Below are positions 14,529 through 20,301 of a stretch of DNA of 21,507 nucleotides, piece after piece. The DNA is taken from NCBI GenBank assembly GCA_934294965.1, contig CAKRAM010000068.1, forward strand, positions 1 through 21,507, given 5' to 3'. A program made the translations under genes and the position numbers. The stretch is from an uncultured Clostridia bacterium (GTDB taxonomy: Bacteria; Bacillota; Clostridia; Christensenellales; CAG-314). The stretch's first letter is position 1. Each line of letters opens with the position of its first letter. A model generated the notes under the pieces. That model did not search any database and was not told the DNA's origin. It saw only the letters and a list, made by a program, of their open reading frames with translations.

Positions 14529-15629
14529 CTATTTTTTGGAATAATAATCCAGTGCCTGACGAGTTAGATAATACATTGTGTCGCCGTGAGTTGTCAAGCA
14601 ATATTGGTTGGCTTCCACTAGGCATGCCACAAAATTTTCGTCTAAAGTTCCGCAAAGAAGATGCTCTGTCGGATACGGGCGAGTTTCTTCGGTTTTATCC
14701 GCAACGTAGACGATTTTTGCCAGCCAAGACATTTTTGCCTTTGCCGTGCAGTGATACTTTATTGCTCGCAAAACTTTTTGGTCGGTTATGCCGAATTCCT
14801 TTTGCGCGACAATCGCTCCCAAAAACGCATGCACAACGGGTTCGGGCATATCGGCAGGGCGCGTGAAGCCGTACTTTGCGTAGTCCTCCGCGGGAATATA
14901 CTTGGCGCAATCGTGAAGAAGGCAAGCCAAAAACACGCGGCGTTCGTCCTTTCCTTTGCATAGTTCCAAACCGCGTTTTGCAACGTAAAATGTGTGGGAA
15001 AAACGCTTCGGTGCGAGCATTGTTTTTAGTTTTTCAACAAACGGCAAATACTCGGCATACAAGCCTGTGTGCCTAATGTACTCGTCCACTTTTTGCGGAA
15101 CAAGTTGACTTTGCTCAATTCCGAATGCGTAGCTCAAGCGAATTTCCGACGAACTGACGCCGTTAGGCTCGGTTAAAATTTGCACGACTTTGGCTTGAAA
15201 ACGGCGGCAAAAATCGTCAACGTCCGCTTCGGGAATGAGTTTTCCGCGCGCCACGACGGCAATGGTTGCCTGCTGCGCTATTTGCTTTGGCAAGTGCCAA
15301 GTGTCGAACTCGTAAAAACTGTCGCCGCCGATAATCAAAAACAATTCGGCATCGGGATAGCGTTCGGCAACGTACTCTACCGTTTCAGAAGAATAACTTT
15401 TGCCGGGCTTGTTGACTTCGTAATCGCACACTTCGCCGATATTTTCAAACGCCAGTTGCGCCATTTTGAAACGAACGCGCTTGCCAACGTCGCTGTGCTT
15501 ATGCGGAGGATCGCCACATGGGAAAACAAGCAATTTGTCCAATTTCAACTGCTTTTTTGCCTGTTCGGCTATCAAAACGTGGGTATTGTGCGGAGGATTG
15601 AAAGTTCCGCCGAAAATTCCGATTCTCAT
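14529..15629 (-). CDS. nadD: Fused nicotinate-nucleotide adenylyltransferase and YqeK-type HD hydrolase
   Basis: A 366-residue fusion. Residues 1 to about 190 are NadD, which adenylates nicotinate mononucleotide in NAD synthesis: GGTFNPPHNTH (7-17), GGDSFYEFDTWH (101-112) and the VSSSEIR motif (158-164). The usual HxGH nucleotide motif reads HNTH (H14, T16, H17), with threonine for glycine. Residues about 200-366 are a YqeK-like HD domain: H212, then LLHDCAKY with H239-D240, AIVAQKEFGI, AIKYHCTAKAKMSWLAKIVYVADK. YqeK proteins hydrolyse Ap4A to two ADP. In Bacillus these are neighbouring genes. No stop or frameshift separates the parts. The ATG has no ribosome site and lies 6 bases after the -10 box, so translation is probably leaderless. 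Confidence 0.93.
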   Translation of the reverse strand: MRIGIFGGTFNPPHNTHVLIAEQAKKQLKLDKLLVFPCGDPPHKHSDVGKRVRFKMAQLAFENIGEVCDYEVNKPGKSYSSETVEYVAERYPDAELFLIIGGDSFYEFDTWHLPKQIAQQATIAVVARGKLIPEADVDDFCRRFQAKVVQILTEPNGVSSSEIRLSYAFGIEQSQLVPQKVDEYIRHTGLYAEYLPFVEKLKTMLAPKRFSHTFYVAKRGLELCKGKDERRVFLACLLHDCAKYIPAEDYAKYGFTRPADMPEPVVHAFLGAIVAQKEFGITDQKVLRAIKYHCTAKAKMSWLAKIVYVADKTEETRPYPTEHLLCGTLDENFVACLVEANQYCLTTHGDTMYYLTRQALDYYSKK

Positions 15630-15635
15630 AACGCT

Positions 15636-15664
15636 ATTTTACTATATTTTGTGCAAATTGACAA
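15636..15664 (-). promoter_or_regulatory. Promoter of nadD-yqeK with near-zero leader
   Basis: On the minus strand TTGTCA (15659-15664) and TAAAAT (15636-15641) are separated by 17 bases. Six bases separate the -10 box from the ATG at 15629. A TATAGT alternative four bases upstream would still leave a leader of only a few bases. The spacing is identical to that at the PHP gene (2403-2431). Confidence 0.72.
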
Positions 15665-15688
15665 ATAGAATTGCCCAAAAGTGTCAAT
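15657..15688. promoter_or_regulatory. Inverted repeat in the divergent nadD / membrane-protein control region
   Basis: ATTGACA (15657-15663) and TGTCAAT (15682-15688) form a 7-bp inverted repeat with an 18-base spacer. One half covers the -35 box of nadD-yqeK and the other lies just before the start of the plus-strand gene. ATTGCCC also occurs twice (15670-15676 and 15690-15696). An operator acting on both genes is possible; it is not proven. Confidence 0.4.
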
Positions 15689-15697
15689 AATTGCCCT

Positions 15698-16477
15698 ATG
15701 AAAAAGATAATTTCAACATTGATTTGTGCAACCGCTGCTTTTGTACTGAGTTTGGGTTGGATTAGACGAATCACCAAACAAAACGACGTTTCGCTATTTT
15801 GCGCGTCGATAATTGCCGTTTGCTTTGCAGTTTTGATATACTACGCAACTATACAAAGCCAAAACAACAAACGCAAAGCCGATAAAGCAATCAAACAAAC
15901 GGCGCAATTTGTGACGGCTTTGGAGTTCGGCACGAACAACGCCGACTACTTTGCCGAGATTTTCCGCTACTTTGGGTACAAAACGGAAACAGTGGATTTT
16001 GACAACCTTATAATAGAAAAAAACGAAGAAAAAAGTTTCGTGCACCTATGCTACTTGCCGTCGGTGCCGAAAAACAACCTGATCGGAGCGGTTGTTGCCG
16101 CAAAACGAAACGATTGCAAAAAACTGTACGTTTTTGGTCAGGCGGCTTCGTTTGAGGACGTGAAAACCTGCGACGGACAACTGCCTACAACGTTTATCGG
16201 CTGCGACGAAGCATATTACCTTGCCAAGACCAGCGACAAATTGATTTTGTCCGAAGTTAAACAAAAAAAGCCGAAAATAATTGCCCGATACGCCTTTAAC
16301 AAAAAACGATTCGGTTGGTACTTGACAGGCGCACTGTATTTGGGAGCGACGTCGCTATTATCATTTATGCCGATCTACACGCTGATTTGGGCAACGGTCC
16401 TGTTTGGCGTTTCCCTGTTTTGTTTGTTCAACAAGCGATTCAACGGAGCAAAAACGGGTGCGTTTCCCGTGGACTGA
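15698..16477 (+). CDS. Membrane protein of unknown function, possible degenerate Mrr-like domain
   Basis: The only recognisable plus-strand gene: 259 residues from the ATG at 15698 (a TTG at 15671 would add nine). I do not recognise the family. Two hydrophobic segments lie at about 5-22 and 29-48, a soluble region at about 50-205, and two more hydrophobic segments near 208-245, ending in a short basic tail. The soluble region contains NADYFAEIFRYFGYKTETVDFD, then IIEKNEEKSFVHLCYLP and CKKLYVFGQAASFEDVK; this order recalls Mrr-type nuclease domains (F-E-x-L-x-x-x-L-G-Y, D, strand, then a strand with K), but the catalytic lysine position reads H-L-C-Y, so activity is doubtful. There is no ribosome site before the ATG or the TTG. 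Codon use is somewhat richer in A than the neighbours. It is divergent from nadD-yqeK and convergent with spoIVFB. Confidence 0.75.
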   Translation: MKKIISTLICATAAFVLSLGWIRRITKQNDVSLFCASIIAVCFAVLIYYATIQSQNNKRKADKAIKQTAQFVTALEFGTNNADYFAEIFRYFGYKTETVDFDNLIIEKNEEKSFVHLCYLPSVPKNNLIGAVVAAKRNDCKKLYVFGQAASFEDVKTCDGQLPTTFIGCDEAYYLAKTSDKLILSEVKQKKPKIIARYAFNKKRFGWYLTGALYLGATSLLSFMPIYTLIWATVLFGVSLFCLFNKRFNGAKTGAFPVD

Positions 16478-16507
16478 AACCGAAGCACTGTGAGTAGTTT
16501 AACACGC

Positions 16508-16538
16508 AAAAAAAACGTTTATTACTAAATAGTCAACG
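16508..16538 (-). terminator. Weak rho-independent terminator after spoIVFB
   Basis: On the minus strand CGTTGACT (16538-16531) folds back on AGT and AACG with a four-base loop and a small bulge, followed by eight T residues (16515-16508). The stem is weak but the T tract is long and it lies 16 bases after the spoIVFB stop. It also separates the convergent plus-strand gene. Confidence 0.5.
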
Positions 16539-16554
16539 ATAAGTAACGGAATCC

Positions 16555-17409
16555 CTAGCGGTTGACTTTAAGTTCAAAAAGCCTATCCGACGGATTGCCC
16601 GTTACGACGGCGTGTTCCAACTCGGCGACGGACAAACGAAAGACGACCTGCATATCGTCGTCCACGCACTCCAAACAGTACAGGTAGTTGCCCTGCATGC
16701 GCTTTTCCACGTCGCCAAGCAGGGCGTTTTGATCGAACACAAGCGTTTTCTTTTCCATACCGATTTTTACCAAACGGCGTTTTTGCACCGCAAGCGAACT
16801 TTTTACGTAACATTCGCCGCCGCTTTTGTCCAAAATGCCCAAAAACAAGCAGGCGGCAAACGAGCCGACCGACAGGAGCATCGTTCCAAAGCACCAAGCA
16901 ATCACAAAAAATGCAAAAATCGCAAGCGACAGCACCACCGTTAGTTGTTTTGTGATTTGCAAGCAGCGTTTGCGCGGTAGTTTTTTTTCCAACACGGCGG
17001 TTAAAATTCGTCCGCCGTCCAACGGATAGCAGGGAAGCAGGTTTACCGCAGCCATTGCCGCGTTTGCCGAAAACAAGTCCTCGGTAAAAACGTACGCGTC
17101 GGGGAAAATCCACCAGAGTGCCAAACAAATTAGACACAAAATCACGTTACACGCCGGACCTGCAATTGCTATTTTTGCCCGAGCGGGCGGGGTGACGTTT
17201 TCAAAATCGCCATAAAGCACCGCACCGAAAATGCCCAACCTCACCTCGGTGCAGTGATAGAACAACTTGCTTGCAACAAAATAATGCGAAAGTTCGTGTA
17301 GCAGCACCGCCAAAGTATACGTGGCGGCAAAATACCCCCGTTTTAGGAGTATCGCCGCCACGATGAACAGCCAAAAGCCCGTATCGGTTTTTAATTTCAG
17401 ACGTTCCAT
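16555..17409 (-). CDS. spoIVFB: Site-2 protease, SpoIVFB-like (M50 family)
   Basis: A 284-residue intramembrane zinc protease. The metal motif HELSH is at 38-42 (H38, E39 catalytic, H42), and the third ligand is in NLLPCYPLDGGR (123-134, D131), the equivalents of H43-E44-H47 and D137 in Bacillus subtilis SpoIVFB. About six hydrophobic segments occupy residues 1-210. The C-terminal ~70 residues (LLGDVEKRMQGNYLYCLEC region) look like the start of a CBS-type ATP-sensing domain, as in SpoIVFB. In sporulators this enzyme activates pro-sigma-K in the mother cell. The start overlaps the spoIVFA-like gene by 13 bases without a strong ribosome site, suggesting coupling. Order minD-spoIVFA-spoIVFB matches Bacillus. 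Other M50 proteases remain possible, but context argues for SpoIVFB. Confidence 0.85.
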   Translation of the reverse strand: MERLKLKTDTGFWLFIVAAILLKRGYFAATYTLAVLLHELSHYFVASKLFYHCTEVRLGIFGAVLYGDFENVTPPARAKIAIAGPACNVILCLICLALWWIFPDAYVFTEDLFSANAAMAAVNLLPCYPLDGGRILTAVLEKKLPRKRCLQITKQLTVVLSLAIFAFFVIAWCFGTMLLSVGSFAACLFLGILDKSGGECYVKSSLAVQKRRLVKIGMEKKTLVFDQNALLGDVEKRMQGNYLYCLECVDDDMQVVFRLSVAELEHAVVTGNPSDRLFELKVNR

Positions 17410-18014
17410 GTAAGTTCGACGGAACTGCCGACCACTTCGGCCACGACCGAGCCGTCGTTTAGAACGCTGACGGTGAAATCGGCGTCGTACTTGCCCAAAA
17501 GGGCGTTTGCCTTGACCTCGTCGCCGACGTTTACAAACACTTTGGTAAGTTTTTGGTATTTGACCGACGTTTGTTCGTCCAATTTTACAACAACTTCGTT
17601 TTCGGTGACGTCGGTTACGATGCCATCGGCAAAGCAAAGCGCAACCTTGCCTCCGCCGAACGTTGCAACACCGCCCTCCACCGTTTTAAGTTGAACGTTG
17701 CAAGGGATTTCTACTTTGCGTTGAGATACGTTTTGTTTGGGTGCAAAATCAACCGCCGAGGAAGAATAGACGGTTTTGGCGGTTTTGAAAACTTCCGTGC
17801 CGAAGTCGCCGTCGATAAACAGCAATGCGGCAAAGGCTGCCACGCACAAAATTGCGATGGCGGCAATTTTGAATACTTTGGGCAGTTTGAAGTTGTTTTT
17901 GGTTTGCTTTTGGGGTTGAGTTTCTTCGTCCACGTAGTTACGCTCGCTGTAACTTACGTCCAGCCAATCACATTCTTCGGCGACGGCTACGTTTTGATTT
18001 TGTTCGTCGTTCAT
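17397..18014 (-). CDS. spoIVFA: SpoIVFA-like membrane-anchored protein with degenerate M23 domain
   Basis: A 205-residue protein starting at ATG 18014-18012, with GGAGGT 6 bases upstream. Residues 1-44 are acidic and polar and probably cytoplasmic, a single membrane helix lies at about 48-65, and a long outer region follows. The last ~95 residues have the lipoyl-like beta pattern of M23 peptidases (GIVTDVTENEVVVKLDE, SVKYQKLTKVFVNVGDEVKANALLGKYD), but no zinc-binding histidines are visible, as in SpoIVFA, which lacks peptidase activity. In Bacillus, SpoIVFA holds the SpoIVFB complex in the forespore membrane and restrains it. Sequence similarity is modest; the call depends strongly on its place between minD and the spoIVFB-like gene. 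Confidence 0.7.
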   Translation of the reverse strand: MNDEQNQNVAVAEECDWLDVSYSERNYVDEETQPQKQTKNNFKLPKVFKIAAIAILCVAAFAALLFIDGDFGTEVFKTAKTVYSSSAVDFAPKQNVSQRKVEIPCNVQLKTVEGGVATFGGGKVALCFADGIVTDVTENEVVVKLDEQTSVKYQKLTKVFVNVGDEVKANALLGKYDADFTVSVLNDGSVVAEVVGSSVELTWNV

Positions 18015-18090
18015 AGGTTTACCTCCGTGTAGCTTGCCATACTTTATGACCATAAAAGCGCAAATATTACCGACAAAGGCTATAAGCGCG

Positions 18091-18855
18091 TCAATTTCGC
18101 TTCAACTTTCGGCGAATTTTGCCGAACAAACCCTTGAAACGGGTTACGCAGTCGTATATATCCGTCCTGCCGCTTTGCAAATTTTTGGCGAGCAAATCGA
18201 AGGCTTCGTTTCCGGCGTACAAACGCGCGTTGCAGTTGATGTCGTCACTCTCCGGAATAACTCCCAAAGAATTGTTACCTAAAAGGGAAAACACCTCGAA
18301 TACCGAAAGCATTTCGCCGCCGGCAATCAAATCTCCGCGAACGCGATTGATGACAACGTTGACGGAATTGACGTTGCCTTGCAGTTTTTCGATGGTTTTT
18401 TGTGCGTCCTTTATGCCCGAGGCGTGAGGCGTTACTACCACTATCGCCTCGTCGGCGCAACCGACAGCCCTTCTGAAACCGCCGTCGATGCCTGCGGGGC
18501 AATCGATGAGAATGTAGTTGAAACTGTCCGACAGTCTGTTGGTTACGCGCGATACGGCGTCCGGCGTGACCGGATGTTTGGCGTGGTGATTGCTGGGCAT
18601 AACATACAGCGTCGGCTCGTTTTCGTCCTGAATAAGTGCCTGCCCGGGACGGCAACGCCCTTCCACGGCGTCGATTAAGTCGTACACCGCCTTGTTTTCC
18701 ACCCGCATTACCACGTCCAAATTGTTAAGTCCCAAGTCCAAATCCATAAGCAGCACACGCTGTGCGTTTTTTGCCAGCGCAATGCCCAAATTTGCGCACA
18801 CGGTTGTTTTGCCTGCGCCGCCTTTCCCGCTTGTAATAACGATTTTCCGTGCCAT
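18091..18855 (-). CDS. minD: Septum site-determining ATPase MinD
   Basis: A 254-residue ParA/MinD-type ATPase. The deviant Walker A motif is SGKGGAGKTT (9-18, signature lysine K11 and K16), the A' motif is LMDLDLGLNNLD (35-46 region), and Walker B is ILIDCPAGID with the MinD-typical P-A-G-I. The C-terminus ends in a basic, amphipathic stretch (FKGLFGKIRRKLKRN), the membrane-targeting helix of MinD, which separates it from ParA or MinD-like flagellar proteins. It inhibits polar division with MinC, or helps the sporulation programme. GGAGGG lies 4-5 bases before the ATG. No minC precedes it. The 76 bases to the spoIVFA-like gene hold a weak promoter-like TTGACG-19-TAATAT; co-transcription is the simpler view. 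Confidence 0.92.
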   Translation of the reverse strand: MARKIVITSGKGGAGKTTVCANLGIALAKNAQRVLLMDLDLGLNNLDVVMRVENKAVYDLIDAVEGRCRPGQALIQDENEPTLYVMPSNHHAKHPVTPDAVSRVTNRLSDSFNYILIDCPAGIDGGFRRAVGCADEAIVVVTPHASGIKDAQKTIEKLQGNVNSVNVVINRVRGDLIAGGEMLSVFEVFSLLGNNSLGVIPESDDINCNARLYAGNEAFDLLAKNLQSGRTDIYDCVTRFKGLFGKIRRKLKRN

Positions 18856-19198
18856 TTTCCCTCCGTGACAATCCCAGATACAACGAGATTTGAATAGGTT
18901 AAAAATTTACGATACAACGGTTACGAATACTCGTAAAATTTTTAAGCCTTGAAATATTTTTAACTTGAATCGCATAACGGTAGCCATTCCGTTCTTTATC
19001 ACTAACTGTTTGTGCGCCAAATGTGTTATTTTGTTGTGTTAAACTTCCGTGTGATACCTACTCGCTTGAAAATATATCAAACGTTTGTAACTTTTTAGCC
19101 AAACCAATCGCAAAAAATTTTCTTGTTGTAGTTAATACTCCCAAAGGACAAACGGCATAGGAGCGCAAAAATTGACGAAAAGGAGTGATTTTTGCAAC
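18856..19198 (-). other. Non-coding region upstream of minD with promoter-like sites and a palindrome
   Basis: 343 AT-rich bases with no gene that I accept. Promoter-like pairs on the minus strand are TTGGCT-17-TGATAT (19097-19102 and 19074-19079) and TTTACG-17-TATCGT (18932-18937 and 18909-18914). The palindrome TTACGA-GTAT-TCGTAA (18936-18921) covers most of the second -35 box and could be an operator. GTTGTATC occurs twice close together (near 18916 and 18882). GCAAAAAT and ATTTTTGC (about 19164-19195) form an 8-bp inverted repeat next to the recO terminator. No known RNA family is evident to me. Confidence 0.4.
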
Positions 19199-19223
19199 AA
19201 AAAAGCCCGACCGAAAGTCGAGC
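19199..19223 (-). terminator. Rho-independent terminator of the ybeY-era-yqzL-recO unit
   Basis: On the minus strand GCTCGAC (19223-19217) pairs with GTCGGGC (19211-19205), one G-U wobble, with a TTTCG loop, followed by six T residues (19204-19199). It lies about 70 bases after the recO stop codon and is a standard strong terminator. Confidence 0.9.
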
Positions 19224-19290
19224 AATGTTGCGATATGATTTTTGTGGAAATATGAGCATTTTGTTGACCAAAACGGCTTTTACAAAACCG

Positions 19291-20016
19291 TTAAGCCAAC
19301 TTTATCAGTTCCGAGACGGTGCGAAGATTGCCGAAAACACAGGCAAAACGTTTGCCGCAAACGGTGAGCGCGTCTTTGAGAGTTTCGCCGGTTGCCGAAA
19401 CGTTTTTAAGTTTTTCGTAGGGTAAACCGTCCACCATTTTGCATACGGCAACAGCATTGGACGGCACGGGATTGCTTTCCGCCGAACGACAATTTTGGCA
19501 CACGGTTGCACCGCGATAGCCGTCGAAAAACACTTTTTGCGGTTTGTTTCCGCAAGACGAACACTCGTTCCAGTTGAGCGCACTGCCTTCCAAGCGGAAA
19601 AACGCAACGATAAAACGCAACGCGACCAACAAGGGTTCGGCTTCGTTTGCCAAACTTTGCATTGCGCGAAGCATTTCCACAAACACTTGCGGTTCGCTTT
19701 GCCCGTCCGCAGTGCCGACGATGACGCACTCGGCAATGAGGCATGCGGCGTAGTACCGCACTACGTCCTCCCTTAAGCAAAAGAAACTTTCCTTTTGGTC
19801 GCAGGTTTTGAGCGTAAAACGGTCGCCGTTTTTTGCCAACTCGTAGTTGCCGAAGCAAAACTGATCGGCGCAAAACTTCAATTTTGCGGTTGACTTGCGT
19901 ATTCCTTTGGCGTGAACGGTAATTTTGCCGTACTCCAAGGAATACAGCAAAATGAGTTTATCGTTTTCGTTTACGTCCGTGTTCCGAAGCGCAATCGCTT
20001 GTGTGGTTACGTCCAT
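19291..20016 (-). CDS. recO: DNA repair protein RecO
   Basis: A 241-residue RecO, which anneals strands and, with RecR (and RecF), loads RecA on SSB-covered DNA. The N-terminal OB domain (1 to about 80) shows TTQAIALRNTDVNENDKLI and EYGKITVHAKGIRKSTAKL, typical of the family; the C-terminal helical domain holds a four-cysteine zinc site, C152, C155, C173 and C176 (CSSCG and CQNC). Length is normal. The start lies inside the end of the yqzL-like gene, overlapping it by 59 bases in another frame; AAGGA is 11 bases before the ATG. It is last in the ybeY-era-yqzL-recO series and is followed by a strong terminator. Confidence 0.93.
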   Translation of the reverse strand: MDVTTQAIALRNTDVNENDKLILLYSLEYGKITVHAKGIRKSTAKLKFCADQFCFGNYELAKNGDRFTLKTCDQKESFFCLREDVVRYYAACLIAECVIVGTADGQSEPQVFVEMLRAMQSLANEAEPLLVALRFIVAFFRLEGSALNWNECSSCGNKPQKVFFDGYRGATVCQNCRSAESNPVPSNAVAVCKMVDGLPYEKLKNVSATGETLKDALTVCGKRFACVFGNLRTVSELIKLA

Positions 20017-20095
20017 CCTTACAAAGTTCCTTGTACAGCGCGTAGTAAGCGGGATTGCCCGTTTGCTCGAATAGTTGCCAAACCGTCTTTTTCAT
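19958..20095 (-). CDS. yqzL: YqzL-like small protein
   Basis: A 45-residue protein that opens MKKTVWQLFEQTGNPAYYAL and continues YKELCKDG; this matches the YqzL family pattern (M-x-x-x-T-W-x-x-F-x-x-T-G-x-x-x-x-Y-L-L-Y-K-E), whose members sit between era and recO in many Firmicutes. Its function is unknown. The ATG (20095-20093) has AGGGGG ending 6 bases upstream. The conserved part ends near residue 27; the last ~18 residues are polar and basic (ending GRKRKR) and are encoded in the 59-base overlap with recO, so the tail may be only a by-product of the overlap. The ribosome site can pair with sequence about 55 bases upstream. Confidence 0.8.
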   Translation of the reverse strand: MKKTVWQLFEQTGNPAYYALYKELCKDGRNHTSDCASEHGRKRKR

Positions 20096-20155
20096 ACAAC
20101 GCCCCCTGTAACTTTCGCAAATGCTTTTGTTATAGTGTGCGTTAGAATAGCCTAT

Positions 20156-20198
20156 ATAATACAGGGAGTTAAAAATTTGCCAACATGAATTTTTAACT
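20156..20198 (-). promoter_or_regulatory. Possible yqzL-recO promoter covered by a perfect 11-bp palindrome
   Basis: On the minus strand TTGGCA (20178-20183) and TATTAT (20156-20161), each 5/6 to consensus, are 16 bases apart. A perfect inverted repeat, AGTTAAAAATT (20167-20177) and AATTTTTAACT (20188-20198), flanks the -35 box, which is in its 10-base loop. As DNA it could be an operator; as RNA read through from era it would be an 11-bp hairpin. Confidence 0.5.
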
Positions 20199-20217
20199 TC
20201 GTTGCCAGATAACTTAA

Positions 20218-20301
20218 AGTGTAGAACGGCAGTTTGTGCAGCAAATATACAATGAAAAATTTTGCCGAAAACCAATAAATTATCTTTGCACAAACTACAC
20301 T
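20218..20301 (-). other. Long stem-loop directly after era
   Basis: TGCACAAAC plus TACACT (20287-20301) pairs with GTTTGTGCA (20232-20240) plus AGTGTA (20218-20223): 15 base pairs in all, interrupted by an 8-base bulge on one side, enclosing a 46-base AT-rich loop. It starts one base before the era stop codon ends. There is no T tract, so it is not an ordinary terminator. It may be a processed 3' end or part of a longer RNA structure ahead of yqzL. Confidence 0.55.

Noticed and set aside
18907..18987. 26-residue minus-strand frame (MATVMRFKLKIFQGLK...) upstream of minD
   Set aside because: It is basic and amphipathic, but the ribosome site is weak and the frame crosses the promoter-like site and palindrome; nothing else supports it.
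18856..19198. Known structural RNA (SRP, 6S, tmRNA, RNase P, T-box) in the minD upstream gap
   Set aside because: None of the conserved core sequences of SRP RNA, tmRNA, RNase P or T-box was found. 6S RNA has too little primary-sequence conservation to exclude fully by eye.
19192..19425. 77-residue plus-strand frame preceded by AAGGAG
   Set aside because: It starts with TTG, runs through the recO terminator and then antisense to recO, with no recognisable similarity.
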